A DNA stretch of 64,000 bases from Spodoptera frugiperda (Eukaryota > Arthropoda > Insecta > Lepidoptera > Noctuidae). Location: the NCBI RefSeq assembly GCF_023101765.2, contig NC_064239.1:13102315-13166314 (forward strand), in the 5' to 3' direction. How positions within the stretch are numbered: position 1 is the stretch's first letter; every line of letters begins with the position of its first letter. Of this stretch, positions 26,555-38,732 are shown piece by piece. A model generated the notes under the pieces. It saw only the letters and a list, made by a program, of their open reading frames with translations. It did no database searches and had not been told where the DNA came from. Made by a program: the position numbers and the translations under genes.

Positions 26555-29500
26555 CTAAAACAAATCATGAATTGCAATAAACATTTAGATAATGTTGCTT
26601 TGTTATTATGATACAAATCTATACTAATATTATAAAGCTGACGAGTTTGTTTGTTTGAATGCGCTAATCTCCGGAACCACTGGTTTGATTTGAATCATTC
26701 TTTTTGTGTTAGGTAGTGCACTTATCGAGGAAGGCTATAGGTTATAAAACATCACGCTATAACCAATAGAAGCCAAGCAGAGCGGGTGAAACCGCGCGGA
26801 AGTAGCTAGTAAAACTATATAATGACTATTCAAAAACCGTTTCTTTGGGAAATTTGTTCCAGTTTATCCATAATCGTTTATTTTTCCAACTTTCCATACA
26901 CTGTTGGGTCAATACTTACTTCAGTATTGTGTGTTTGGGAGGCGCTAGTGTAGTTTTTACTCTCATGGAACATTTCAAACAAGCCTGTCTTCTATTACGG
27001 CGTATCTTCTTCATTTCCTATTGAATTTGACAGCACATTCTTTTCTTTTTCTTTTTAAAAAAAAAAACTTTAAGATTTTCTCCTGTATCGTGGGTGTGTT
27101 TACAAACATACAAGTTAACATACACATCCTGATGACACCCAGACCCGAAACAACAATTTGTGGATCACACCAAGAGTTGTTTCGTGCAGGAATCGAGCCC
27201 GCTACACATTACTTGGCAGCCGGTTGCCCAGCCACCACGCCATTGACTATACTACTAAGTGTGGGAGAGCAGACAAGCTCACAGAAAACCGACGTGAAAC
27301 AACGCTTGCGTTGTGTTTTGTTGTGTGAGTGAGGTTACCGGAGGCCCAATCCCCCCTTCCCAATCTTCCCCATCCCCATTCCCGAACAACAACCTTTAAA
27401 TTCCTAACTCCCAAAAAGCCGGTAACGCACTTGTAAAACCTCTGGTGTTTCAAGTGTCCATGGGCGGCGGCGATTGCTTACCATCAGGTAATACGTCTGC
27501 TCGATTAAAATGTGACTACGTATGTTTCATAAAAAAAAAAAAACTTACAGGGAAGGTGACAGTTTGATTGATGTGGTTCTCATTGATCATCCTCAGCATG
27601 GTGCCGATTTGTTCGCTGGTGTACTCGCCCTCAGTGATATTTCCTCCGTAGTTGGTGGTCCAGCCGACCGACAGCACAGCACAGGCATGCTTGGAGCCCA
27701 GCTTCAGAAACTTCACAGGGTCCACTGGCTTTGTGGTAGCGTCCACTGGTCCGGGAAGGATGTCAGCATTCAGCCATATTGGTAAACCCTGGACATACAT
27801 TAAAATAAATTATTATGTAATCGGCTTACTCACGTAATGTTTTGACAAGGAACTCGACTAGTTTCAAACCATGCTAGAGGCTCATATTCATGAGCAGCAT
27901 TACACGACACACGACGCGGCGATTGTCGCACTGCTACTGACTTTACAATAAAATCATACATTAAAATCCTTTGGTACAAAATAAAATGACATAAATAAAG
28001 TGAGAGTTCATTAATTAAGAACATTTGGTCTGAAAACCGCATCAAATACGATTTAACTAATCTTGAGATATTCGTGGACACACATAGTGTTCAAAATGAG
28101 AACCTCCTTTATTATTTTAAGTCGGTTAAAAATGTTCATTCCTTAAGTAATACTAGCAGTTGTTAACACACCACTTTGTTACATATCAAAGTCCTTATAA
28201 AATGACTAATGATATTTATTTTTGCAAATAGGTTACAATGTAACTCTTTTACACGTCAATCTCTTAAATAACTAGATGAGATTTTTTCTTTTATTTATTT
28301 TTATTCAGACCAAATAACTCGCTACTCCAATCTCTATCAAGTTCACGACCAATGTACTGAGATGATTTCATGACAAACAGACAGACATTTAGTCCTACGT
28401 GAAAGACCATTACACATTATAATGATACGCGGAAGACGCTGCACATGTGCGCATACGCATGACCGTTTAAAACAGAAAGCGGACAGATAGCGAGCGATTT
28501 TTTTTGTGATAATTTATATTATAACTTTGTCTGAAAGTTCTTTTTTTCTCTCTAAATTCTAGGTAAGATTATTTACATATAAACACAAACGTCCGAACAT
28601 AGTACCTCCTCCTTTTTTTGAAGTCGGTAAAAAACAATACCTACTCCGGTTCTCGAATCCGAAGTTTCGTTTAATTTTCGGCCGTAGGTTTTATTGATTT
28701 ACTAATAGAATTACTTGAAATAACGTTTTATTTTTAATTTCATATCAAAAGTTATTTATTTATCTTCATTTCATACGTTCATTTTTGTTTACAAAAGTAC
28801 GCAATAAATAGAATTGTCAATCTGAGAAGTTTCGTCCGAAACTTCGTTTTTCGTTGAATTAAAGGAGTACCAATAGAATTTCGTTGCATAATATGGCATC
28901 AAAAAAAAACAACCTGAATAAATAAAGACCTGATGTCTCCCCTATGAAAAAAATCTTCCCATTTCATATTTAAACGACATACAGTAAGTACATACTATCG
29001 CGTTTATAGTATATCTATAGCTTATCACCTTCTCTGCTCACACCCTTACAGTAACATGACCGTGAATCATTCCTTTGTGATGAAGACATTTCTCTAATTA
29101 ATACCAATTGGAGTTAACTACTAACTACAGTTAACCAGACTGCGGTTCAAATAGTTGACATAATCTTTTAAATTAGAACCAAACTAGCTTATGCCAGTGA
29201 CTTCGCCCGCATTCCAGTGGGATATAAAGTAGCCTATGTGTTATTCCAGACCATAATCTACCCCTGTTCCAAATTTCATTCTGAACCTTTAAGCCGTTCT
29301 GACGTAATCGAGTAACAAACATACACACAAACTTTCGAATTTATAATATTAAGTAAGATTATGATATTCACTGCCGTACTCAGAGACATTTAAAGATTAC
29401 TTAAACTATTCCTTAGTAACGATTTTGTATTGAAAACCATTGCTAAAGACTGTGTTAAATAACCATTAAATGACTGAAATGGCGATCAGTAAGATTGCGT

Positions 29501-32500
29501 CCGAGTGCCTAGTGCGAGTTAGTTTTTTTGTTAACGCGATCGATGTATTTATGACGTTCGGCGTTCCGATTGGCTCGCTCCAAGTCAACCAACCAATCAG
29601 AGGGCTAAACGAGGAAACGTTTTGAGCGCGTTGACGTAAAAATAACTCACTTACTGGAACCAGTACACCCTTCTTAGAATATGACCTTAACCGCATTGAA
29701 CAATTAAAAACATGGTCGTGCGGGTGACCCAAATATACCCTAATTGAGGTTTTGTAATTCCTTTGTTTTGTTTTTATTTTTAGTAAGCTTTTTGTTATGA
29801 TAAGAATACTGAAAGTCGAGACTTGTAGCCAAAGTAAGTGGCATTTCAAATGTCAATTTTATTTATTTTTTTTTCAGACGGATCACCTGTTGGTAAGCAA
29901 TCGTCGCCGGCTATGGACATTTGAAACACCAGAGGCGTTACAAGTACGTTGCCGACCTTTTGGGGGTTAGGAATTTAAGGGTTATCTGGGAATTTGGCCT
30001 CCGGGGGAGTAAGATATATTTTTGAACGGAATAACTTAATTTGTTTCCCAACAACTGAACAAAATGTTTTAATTTGATACTTAGATACTTTAAGTATCAA
30101 ATTAAAACATTTATGTTTTCATGCTGTAAAAAAGCGATAACTAATCGATAATCTATATCTAACTGTCCAGCTGAACAAATATCTCTTCTCAAAAGAAGAC
30201 CGAATGAGCATTAATCATCATGTTTATTTAAAATTTGTTACACCTTCACACAAAAACTACTGAACGGATTTGTATGAAATTTGGCGGAGGGATAGATCGT
30301 AGTCTGGAACAATTCTCATGTAAAGTCACTATTAAAAGCTATTTAAAAATAAAACAAAAGGATTCCCACGGGCAGGATACTGGTGATTAATAGATGACAT
30401 TAGAATTAAACACAGCTGCTAAATCTGTTGACGTTGAAGCCGCCATTTTTTCAGGGGTGCTCAATCATGGGCCGTTGTTATAACAAATGTATCTAGCGAC
30501 CCGCGACATATGCGTCCGTTGTGTCGTTGTGGGGCCAGAGAGACAGCGGAAACGAGGGTCAAAGAGGTCATTTTTGTAATACGAAGTTTGTGTGATTGGT
30601 GTTGAACAGTACCCTTTTTTATGGGAGAAAATCATGCAATGACTTCTTCCGCCTAGGGCGAGGCGAGAGGGAGTTTCAGACTCTTACTGACTAAAAACCA
30701 CCCCGTTCCTTCTCCTACTTTTTGAGCCGGAGCCCCGGTAAACCCGCTAGGTAGTCCGCAGCTCCGGAGGTAGTCCGCAGCTCCGGTGAACAGTACCCTT
30801 AGTACGAGTTTACTTTACGTTAAACGACAACGAAACAAGAGCGTGTTCAGCGGTCTGATTGGTTGGTTTTTTCGCACAGGCCAATCAGAGCGCCGGACGC
30901 GGTCTCGTTCAACTTAAAGCAAACTCATACTGTAATGTACTACAATGGTATTCTCGCGTAAAAAGTACTATTTCTGTTTAAGTGCCGCATTGAGAGACAT
31001 TTAATGATTACTTAAGCCAGTCCTTAGTAATGGTTTTCAGTACAAAATCGTTACTAAGGAATGTTTTCCTAGTTTGGGTTCCTGAACCCCACCACTTGTC
31101 ATTTCAATTGTTTTAAACCTGGTCGTGTAACTTGCTACAGAATTTATTATATTAATAATTATTATATAAGCTTAGTTTTTAAGACCAACGTCTGTATTAA
31201 TATGGTGGAATATATATATATATATTTTTATTATAGCTTAAGTAATCATTAAATGACTCTGAGTGTGGCAGCAAAAGATGAATAAATGCAATGTCATAGT
31301 TCCACGACAGACTAACGCCCGCTGACCTCATGGCCCCACACCCACACAGTCCGACCACACAAGATGTTGTATTAAATTCTCGATTATTCACACGCCATGT
31401 CATTATTCTAATTAAGACGTCTACTGCTACCGTTTCAAAGGAACCTCGTATCTATCTACATAGAAATAGAGTCCTTCTTCCTATGTTAGTGTTAGTAATA
31501 GAAGAAGATGAATAAGAGTGTTTGAATATAAATCTTATTGGTGAAGGATAAGGTTTGTTTTTGTGTGTAGTTATGCTTTGATGCAGGAAACCCTATGAGA
31601 CAATGATTATTTTCATAGTGTATAATAATAACTAAGTAGATATAGATAGTTTTGGAAGTAGGTAGGTAATAATATGAAAATAAATGAAAATAGGTTTTAG
31701 TAAGTTTACTAAGAGAGATAACTTCAGCTGAATATTTGTTTCTGTACTGCGTATTTAAAGTAGGTAGGTACCTAGGTATGTAGGTACCTAGGTAGGTAGA
31801 TACATAGGTATGTCTGCGGATAAGGTGTCACGCTTGTTTTAGAGTGGAAAATCATCCATTGACTTCTCCTGCCTTGGGCGAGGCGAGGAGTGTAACTCTT
31901 ACTGACTAAAAACCACCCGTTCCAACTCCTGCTTTTTAAGCCAAAGCCCCGGTAACCCGCTAGGCAGTCCGAGTTACTGATGATTAAATCTGATCACCTA
32001 TTTATTTTAAATTTGTTTTTTTTTAGGTACTATTCGATAACATAACGTCATAATATCTCTGAAACTTTGAAGTCCCATAGACCAAAACCCCAGGTACTCA
32101 AAAAAGAACCTTAGACAAAAGTAACAAAGTATAAACTCCATACCTGCGCCTGGTAGCGGCCAATCAGTTCCTGGCTCTCCTCATAAGCCTCAATGCTCTT
32201 GAAGTCCAGCTTCACCCCCTTCTTACTGGTGGGGTTCGATTCCTTCAGGTTGTGCTGGGACACGGTCTCCAGAAACTCAGCCAAGGACAGGTCAGAGGTA
32301 GTTGCTGGTGGATGGGCCATGATGGGGATGGCTGGGCCTTCCTTGCCGATCACCGTGCCGATGACGATGTCAGCTTCCAACATGCAGATGGTGCCTAGAA
32401 GGGAAGCTTATAATGTTAAAGGAATGAAGGGTTTGTTCTATTGTGCTTTTTTTAGCTTTTATAGTCAAAGTCAAAGCATTTAATTCTAAATTAGGCACTT

Positions 32501-35500
32501 TTGAAACATCAAATTGAATTGTCTGTTAATCCGTCCGTCAGTGAAGCTAGGCGCTCGTTCCAAAGCGTTGCTTCGAATAGAGAAGAACAATCAAGAAACT
32601 CCATCGCAAATAAGTCTGTATTTGACGACCAACCCGCTTACTGCCAGAACAGCGAAGCGATGATGTGGCCGAAGATGAAGCACATAGACTTAGATAGAAC
32701 CTATTCACTCTGACCTTGAAAAGACTCGGTCGTACTTCTCCGAAAGATAGAAGCCGGCAGATTGTTCCATTCCCTGACTGCACGGATTAAGAACGTGAAT
32801 TCAAACTTTTTGACTGTGCGGCATTTTTTTGACTACAACATATTTAGTATTTTATGTTGTGTCTATTGCTAATGGTTTGTGGTAGTCATTGGAGCTTTTA
32901 TTTTTGTTTTTATTACCAGTCAAATATTTCAATTTAGTTCCCATGATAGGTTAGGTTAGGTGCTCGTGAACCATAAAATCCAATTAGCCTAGGGAGCTTA
33001 GCCGTCAAAATATAAGTAACTATAAGGTGCTTTTCCACTAGGGAGAGATATGTTATGTAGCTAGGCTACGAAGATGTAATAATGCTAAGCTGTGAAACTA
33101 TGTGACCGTTTCTACTGATAGTAAGCTATGTGGCTCAAGTATACGATGTATCGATGGTATTGATAGGGTAGTCATCAATAGTACGCATTTCTATATAAAA
33201 ACAAAGCTTAGCTGAGTCAACAAAGTTTAGTTTCTACCAGTGCTAAGCTCCACCAATCATAATCATTGGATTAGCAAATATTTTAGCTATTCTTACTCCA
33301 CACTAGCGCTTCGAACTATATTACCTAAATTAAATCCATAGTTTAAAGTGATTCAGAATGTAACTAAATAATAATTACACAACATTTAATATTTACACGC
33401 GAGTTCTGGCAACTGAACCAAACTATTATTCAAGAATAATATTTGCATTCAATTGTTTCGGTAACATTTTCTATGGATCGCGCGCACGGCACGGATTAGC
33501 AAACAAATGGAGTACCTAATTGGTTTAGCGTGAACACACACACACACACGCACACGCACATCTGTGCAAATATTACGCAGGTAGCGGGCACTGGAAGTGC
33601 GTTATATTTGTAAAACGTCAAACCTTTTGTTCTTCCAAATGTTTTAGATGACAGACATCGTAAATTATTTTAATGGCCGCGTAATGTTCTTGTTAACTGT
33701 TTTGTGTTTGTCTTTGTGACGCTGATGTATTGTGTCGTCTTTTAAAAGTTTGATGGAACTAAATATATAACTAATGTTGATTTTCAAAAAACGTTTCTTT
33801 TTCTCGTAGCTAGGAACGAAATATGATACAGCGAAACTTTTAGCAGTTGGTAGTTAGTTGCATAACAGTCAAAATACATTTCCAATATATGACTGCATTG
33901 TTGGTGCGGTGGCTGGGCAACTGGCTGCCGTGCAACGTGTACCGGTTTCGATTCCCGCACAGAGCAACTTTGTGTGATCCACAAATTGTTGTTTCGGGTT
34001 TGAGTGTCATATGTATGTGAAATTATACGGTTGTAAACGCACCCACAATATAGGAGAAAACCCTAGGGCGGGGCAACGTTTTTTAAATTAAAAAAAATCT
34101 ACTAATGAACATTAAATATTTTAAAAAATTCAAATCGGCAATTACGAACATGAAACAATAACAATGCACGAAGTCTGTGAGCCATCCATTATGTTACATC
34201 ATCTGTGGTTGAGTGCGCGTGAGTGTGGAGCCCAAATCTGTCACGTCGGTAATTGTTATAAATTATTGTGTTCCATGAAATGTTAACCATGGAAACTAGA
34301 GAACGGTAGCTATTCCTGACGGAGTGTGGTGCAAGTCATGCATTCATAGCGGACTTACGCGACGTCTTGCGTGTCAGATCTAGAAGCAAATGGGAAGCGA
34401 TACTGTGACGCGGCGGCTATCTCCTACGTGCATGTGAATAGTTTCGTTTTGTTTCTGTTTCATAAACAAAAACGTGACGGCACCGCGTCTAATTCGCGAA
34501 AATATGAAGCCAATTGTGCACTGCGTCGCCTTCGCGTCTAGATCACGCAGGACGTCGTGCTATATACATGTATCGTCGTGTTATGTATGTATGTGTACAA
34601 GTAAATAATTGTTATGTCTGTCTCCCATTACTGTACGTAGGTAGAGACAAATAAAATACCAAAATGACACGACTCTGGCCCGTATTTTTTCACGAAACTG
34701 AATATGTAGCTCTTTTCACGTATAATATTACATTTTTTCGGTAGGCTAATTAAATGACATTGCTTTACAATTAAAACGTATAACTTTATTACCTGTCTAC
34801 GTCGAAGCAATATAAGGTTGGTTTTGATTTAAGTTAACACATTTAATTGCTTCGTATAATAAAAAAGGAGACAATTTTACAATAGAGACAAGTAAATTCT
34901 TTTTCCGCTTTTATTCTCTCTCTCTCTCTCTTCCCTCCTTTAACTTGCACCACACTCAAAAAGTCTAGTGTTGCCACACCAAATTAATTTATATTACTCT
35001 TGTGCAAACAACTATTCGTTTCTCTGTTTAACGCTGTACAATAGAAAGGGACGGAAGATATTAAAGTAGATTAATAAGTGGTACTGTTAATATCCTACTA
35101 ATGGTATGCAGCTAATGGGAATATTATGAATTTTAATTGTTACTTATTTGAGTTCATAAGATCTAATATACCTAGATTAATTATTTTTGTGACAAATTGA
35201 TTGGTTGCAGCGGAAAAAACAATGTAGTTACTGTTTTGTTACGAAACCTACGTAGTTAGAATAATATGGAACATATGGTCAGTAGGGTGTCTACTGTGTC
35301 AACGCTAGATGAGTGACAAATAAATACGTTTTTCCGGCCTTGGTGGAAAAGAGGGAACGGGACGTCCGATCACACTCACACAGCTGCACACAAACTAAAA
35401 CTAAACTAAACAATGCATTGTTAGAGTCACCCTCATCATACCGTGGTAGTACTATAGTCGAGCCAGTCCAGGCGTGCCAAAACATCTCTCTCCCATGTTC

Positions 35501-37423
35501 ATAGAGTATATTTTTGTACAAAAAATTACCTATTCTACTCAAAATATTATCATACTCACTCGCTAAAGAAGCTTGTAGATAAGTTTTATTATTGACGGCA
35601 TGCGCCCAAGTGATTGTAGTTAAGTTCTTCATTGATTCTTCCTCTGCCGACCTCACAACGATGGCTGAAAACAAAAAGTAATTTTTATCGAAGTCAAATT
35701 CAAATCATTTATTAAAATCAAACCATATACTTTGGTACTTTTGAAATGTCAATTATTACCATTTCTACCAAAATAGTAGACAATAGTAGAATATTAAGAT
35801 TTATTTTCTGGCAACACCGATTTGAAACGTCAAGTCTTGTTTTGTGCCGGCCACAGATTCAAGGTCGTGTTTTGTTTGTAAAACAATGTTATGGAATGGT
35901 TAAAGCGTAAATATTTATAGTTTACATACCCATTTTAGTAAATCAACTAATTAGTTTGATTTAGCACTATAGTTTATTTCTTCTCACTAGTTATTTGGTC
36001 TTTATTTTGCAAATTGTAGGTTACAATAACAAAACACTTTTGCCTGTCATAATGTGACCAACCAAAATTGTTTTAAAACTTAATGTTGTCAGCATTGAAA
36101 TGTGTAGCGTAAATAGAGTTTATGCGAAATTAATTTATTTGTCTAGTGGCATTTACAAACTTTAATAAGTATTGCAGCTCTGTTATTGACAAAATAAATA
36201 GCTTTTCATTAGATGTGGCGCTTTTGTTTATACACCGCAGTCAACAGATGGCACTAGTAGTCTGTGTTTGCAATTCCATCCTTTGCAATAGATAGAAAAG
36301 AAGTAAAATTAAAATTATAAAATTAAATAACGGAATTAATGCTCCCGCACTACTAAATTCAATTTATTCAGTTTACTTAACAGCTTAACAGTTTCTTTTT
36401 ACCTATTTGTATTTGGAAGAGCAATGAGTTGCAGAATTAAATTAAAATGTCCTTGAATTGACTTTTCTCTTCAAAAAACTAAATGTGGGTTCCTTACTTA
36501 AAGAAGGTGTATCTGCCTATATCTGTGGCCGTTTCTATGTACAAGGTGCAACGTCACGTCTTTTAACCCCGAAGGGGTAGGCAGAGGTGCACATTACGAC
36601 ACGTAATGCCGCTATACAATGTACACCCACATTTCACATTCCGTGTTGTAAGGCCCATATAATAGGGGGTGAGCCTATTGCCACATACTGGGCACAATTC
36701 CAGGCTCCGTGTTACTAAGAAATTATTGAAAAACTGAAAAAAAAACCAGTAATAGTTTGCTTGACCTGGGAATCGATCTGGAGACCCCTTGTCCGGCAGT
36801 CGCACTTGCGCCCACTCGACCAACGAGGCAGTCGTTTTTATAGCTATCATAATTACCTATAACTTCGTACCGTATATTACCAGTGGGATAGGCAGAGACA
36901 ATGCACATATCAAATGTTACACCCACTTTTCACCAGTTACCTTTTTAATGGTGTTGGCCATTTATACTCAAACCCAGACTCTTATGCTATTAAATTTTTT
37001 CAAACATTTTACCCGGCCCTGAAACAGAACCCAAAACCCGCTCTATGGCAGATCGCTTGCAATCAATAAGAATACATATTGCTTTATTACAGCAAATAAA
37101 TGTACTGAAATATGTTTCGATTGTAATTTTTCTACTAGGTAGACTTCGCAAATACGCAAAACGAAGCGCCTGATAAAATTATACAGGAAATCGTTTAAAC
37201 AAATATATTGCTATTAAAAAAACAGCAGGGTAACTTAAATATATCTTCAAGAGAAGTTTTTGAAGGCAATTAATACTTTTAAATTTCAAATTTTAAATCA
37301 AAGAAATATATTAAAAAATACTCCAAAAATACAAATAAATTAAAAAAAATAAACCTAAACAAAATAGAACAGAAATAAAAACAAAAACATACCCGTGGCG
37401 GCCAAAAGTAATAGGCGAATCAT
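26321..37423 (-). CDS. Menorin/FAM151-family (DUF2181) secreted protein, 286 aa, five exons
   Basis: Coding exons in order: 37423-37393, 35664-35560, 32394-32144, 27788-27549, 26554-26321 (861 nt with stop). All have GT/AG boundaries and phases that match. Residues 1-16 (MIRLLLLAATAIVVRS) form a signal peptide. Family landmarks follow: TWAHAVN (29-35), MLEADI (50-55), IMAHPP (70-75), KLDFKS (107-112), IWLNADILPGP (133-143) and LSVGWTTN. The pattern of His, Glu and Asp resembles the metal-binding face of PLC-like phosphodiesterase barrels. Sequons such as NLT, NKT, NIT, NQT and NST fit an extracellular protein. The C. elegans relative MNR-1/menorin acts in dendrite patterning; the insect role is not known to me. 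No membrane segment follows the domain, unlike FAM151A. The length suits a single-domain family member. Confidence 0.9.
26628..26809 (+). mobile_element. Short non-autonomous Helitron
   Basis: A then TCTATACTAATATTATAAAG at the 5' end; GGAAGTAGCTAG then T at the 3' end. A GC-rich potential hairpin (GCGGG...CCGCG) precedes the end. In menorin intron 4. Confidence 0.75.
27060..27250 (-). repeat. tRNA-derived SINE (family C)
   Basis: On the minus strand the head carries CTGGGCAACCGGCTGCC and a B-box-like GGGCTCGATTCCTGC. The far end is A-rich. Confidence 0.7.
27259..27535 (+). repeat. Family A interspersed repeat
   Basis: From GTGTGGGAGAGCAGACAAGC to GGCGATTGCTTACCATCAGG and a final A run, which ends a few bases before the splice donor of menorin exon 4. 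Confidence 0.7.
27549..27788 (-). CDS. Menorin-like gene exon 4
   Basis: 240 nt after GTCCAG, phase 0 on both sides, ending before GTAAGT. Carries IWLNADILPGP. Confidence 0.92.
27830..29180. other. Menorin intron 3, first part: nothing recognised
   Basis: AT-rich sequence without exons, clear repeats or long open frames. Confidence 0.45.
29184..29358 (-). mobile_element. Short non-autonomous Helitron
   Basis: On the minus strand it starts TCTTACTTAATATTATAAAT and ends ATAAGCTAG, flanked A/T. It contains ATAATCTACCCCTGTTCCAA on the + strand. Confidence 0.7.
29373..29483. mobile_element. Foldback MITE (family F)
   Basis: Left GCCGTACTCAGAGACATTTA pairs imperfectly with the right end (GCCATTTCAGTCATTTAATG on the minus strand). 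Related copies are at 30984-31269 and 54415-54557. Confidence 0.6.
29511..29651. mobile_element. Foldback MITE (family G)
   Basis: Left AGTGCGAGTTAGTTTTTTTG and right CGTTGACGTAAAAATAACTC are imperfect inverted repeats. Related to 30801-30931 and a half copy near 58720. Confidence 0.5.
29870..30010 (-). repeat. Family A interspersed repeat, partial
   Basis: CACCTGTTGGTAAGCAATCG and CTTTTGGGGGTTAGGAATTT. Confidence 0.6.
30062..30112. repeat. Perfect 21-bp hairpin
   Basis: Arms 30062-30082 and 30092-30112 (AAATGTTTTAATTTGATACT plus T, and its reverse complement) with a 9-base loop. In a menorin intron. Confidence 0.7.
30608..30790 (-). repeat. Family B LINE 3' tail
   Basis: ATCATGCAATGACTTCTTCC to GGTAGTCCGCAGCTCCGG; the last part is duplicated in tandem (GTAGTCCGCAGCTCCGG twice). 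Confidence 0.7.
30801..30931. mobile_element. Foldback MITE (family G)
   Basis: Left AGTACGAGTTTACTTTACGT and right ACTTAAAGCAAACTCATACT are inverted repeats. Middle part CCAATCAGAGCGCC. Confidence 0.6.
30984..31269. mobile_element. Foldback MITE (family F), longer copy
   Basis: Ends GCCGCATTGAGAGACATTTA and TAAATGACTCTGAGTGTGGC. An internal hairpin CCTTAGTAATGGTTTT / AAAATCGTTACTAAGG is also present. Confidence 0.5.
31735..31815. repeat. GGTA-type microsatellite
   Basis: Irregular runs of TAGGTAGGTACCTAGGTATG. Confidence 0.7.
31838..31975 (-). repeat. Family B LINE 3' tail
   Basis: AAAATCATCCATTGACTTCT to GCCCCGGTAACCCGCTAGGC. Confidence 0.65.
32144..32394 (-). CDS. Menorin-like gene exon 3
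   Basis: 251 nt after TTCTAG, ending before GTATGG. Carries MLEADI, IMAHPP and KLDFKS. Confidence 0.9.
32462..32815 (-). repeat. Jockey-like LINE 3' region
   Basis: AGTCAAAGTCAAAGCATTTA at the low end, then GAAGAACAATCAAGAAACTC, shared with the LINE at 23385-25108. Short open frames in it are shadows. Confidence 0.5.
33026..33260. mobile_element. MITE (family E), degraded
   Basis: GGTGCTTTTCCACTAGGGAG, then GCTACGAAGATGTAATAATG and GCTGTGAAACTATGTGACCG, matching the copies near 53625 and 57643. The right end is diverged. Confidence 0.5.
33533..33562. repeat. AC microsatellite
   Basis: ACACACACACACACACACGC and a short continuation. Confidence 0.85.
33893..34100 (+). repeat. tRNA-derived SINE (family C), complete-looking copy
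   Basis: A-box-like GGTGCGGTGGCTGGGCAAC near 33902 and B-box-like GGTTTCGATTCCCGC near 33943, spaced as in a tRNA promoter. The tail CGGGGCAACGTTTTTTAAA ends in an A run. Confidence 0.75.
35560..35664 (-). CDS. Menorin-like gene exon 2
   Basis: 105 nt after TTTTCAG, ending before GTGAGT. Carries the TWAHAVN motif. Confidence 0.88.
35687..35775 (-). repeat. Jockey-like LINE 3' end fragment
   Basis: GAAGTCAAATTCAAATCATT at the low end, resembling the LINE tail at 23385. Confidence 0.4.
36561..36838 (-). repeat. tRNA-derived SINE (family D)
   Basis: On the minus strand it starts CTGCCTCGTTGGTCGAGTGG, with GGTCTCCAGATCGATTCCC where a B box would be. The far end is CTGCCTACCCCTTCGGGGTT. In menorin intron 1. 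Confidence 0.75.
37393..37423 (-). CDS. Menorin-like gene exon 1 (start and signal peptide)
   Basis: ATG at 37423-37421, MIRLLLLAAT, then one base before GTATGT. It was chosen because it supplies a signal peptide in the right phase for exon 2. Confidence 0.8.
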
Positions 37424-37839
37424 TTTTTTTTTACAATATTTCTTATTTTTTCACTCAGAGAGTTTTTTATTGCGCTTGTCGGTGTTGGAGCCTGTCCCGA
37501 GGTTGACTGGCGTACCCTGGCACCTGTTTATTATAAAATTGGCCAATCAAACTGACGACTTGATTGGATATAAAGTGCTTTACAAGATGGTACGGGTACC
37601 AAGGACAGAGATGACGTTCCTAGGTGGGTAAAGACGTGTTTATATTGTTAGGAACCGTTTTTAGGCACTAGGTAGTCTGTGTTCTGGTCATATAGACCTA
37701 TAAAACTTACTATAATACTTAAGAACTAGAATAAAATTCTGGACAAACATAAAAAGCTTTACTGTAGTGCTTCGTAAGCGAACCCTGGAACTAGCAACTT
37801 AACTTAAGTCTTTATAACATCTCCGCAAACATACATATC

Positions 37840-38045
37840 TACAAAACGAGGGAAAATCCTCATATGACTTCTCCCCCTGGGTGAGATGAGACTCTTGCTG
37901 ACTAAAAACCATCCCGTTCCTACTCCCGCATCGAGGCGGGGCCACGGTAAGAAAGATCGTCCACGGGCCCGACCAGGCATTGGCCCTGCTAGGCCTCTTC
38001 TGTGGTGGTTTGATGGCTCTTTGAGCCGTGCGCGAAACGTTCAAA
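37840..38045 (-). repeat. Family B LINE 3' tail
   Basis: GGAAAATCCTCATATGACTT to TGGCTCTTTGAGCCGTGCGC. Confidence 0.6.
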
Positions 38046-38318
38046 GCCGTATTCTAATGAAATAAGAATATAAACGCTAAGAAATAATAACTGTCGATGT
38101 GATGATGCCAATTTAAAAAATAGTTTAAATAAAAGATTTATCTCCTTATAAATGTATCGTGTGGAATCATCCTATTCGTTATCCGTATCTTATGCTACGC
38201 GACGGTTATCTCAATTTATCGACTAGCTCGGTTCATCCAGTTTATATTCAAATGATATTCGCTGAAACTATATTGTTTGTAGCACTGCTCAAAAAATACA
38301 AGATACATAATATAATTA

Positions 38319-38490
38319 ACGCCTTTCCAATCTTCCCAATCCCCGATTCCCTAACAACCCTTAAATTCCTAACCACCAAAAATCCGGCAACGCATTTGTA
38401 ACGCCTCTGGTGTTTCAGGTGTCCATAGGCGACGGCGATTGCTTACCATCAGGTGATCCGTCTGTTCGTTTACCGGTTTATAGCACAAAA
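38319..38490 (+). repeat. Family A interspersed repeat, partial
   Basis: CTTCCCAATCCCCGATTCCC, AATCCGGCAACGCATTTGTA and GCGATTGCTTACCATCAGGT. Confidence 0.7.
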
Positions 38491-38732
38491 AAATATAACA
38501 ACTAGTTGATCTAGACCATCTGATTGGTAAAGGAAATTTAATCCGGTATTTTCATGGTTGTATCTACTGTAGATCCTGGCTTACAGGAGTTGCAGTGGTA
38601 GGAAGTTAAGGCAGGCTTGTCCCATTAAAAAAAGGGAATTGAAATTCAGTTTGCAAAACGTAAAGTATTGGGTTCCAATTGCGGACGGAGATTGAGTTTT
38701 TTAACACGTGTCTACACACACAACGTCACCCT

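Larger units (their letters stand above)
37424..38730. other. Upstream region of the menorin-like gene
   Basis: The first 400 bases should contain the 5' untranslated region and promoter; I cannot point to a convincing TATA box. A family B tail (37840-38045) and a family A fragment (38319-38490) follow. Confidence 0.4.

Noticed and set aside
29466..29849. 127-codon minus-strand open frame in a menorin intron
   Set aside because: It overlaps two foldback MITEs and has no recognisable domain.
33893..33975. tRNA gene suggested by B-box sequence
   Set aside because: The A and B boxes are present but the sequence does not fold into a full cloverleaf that I can see and continues into a SINE body found in several copies.
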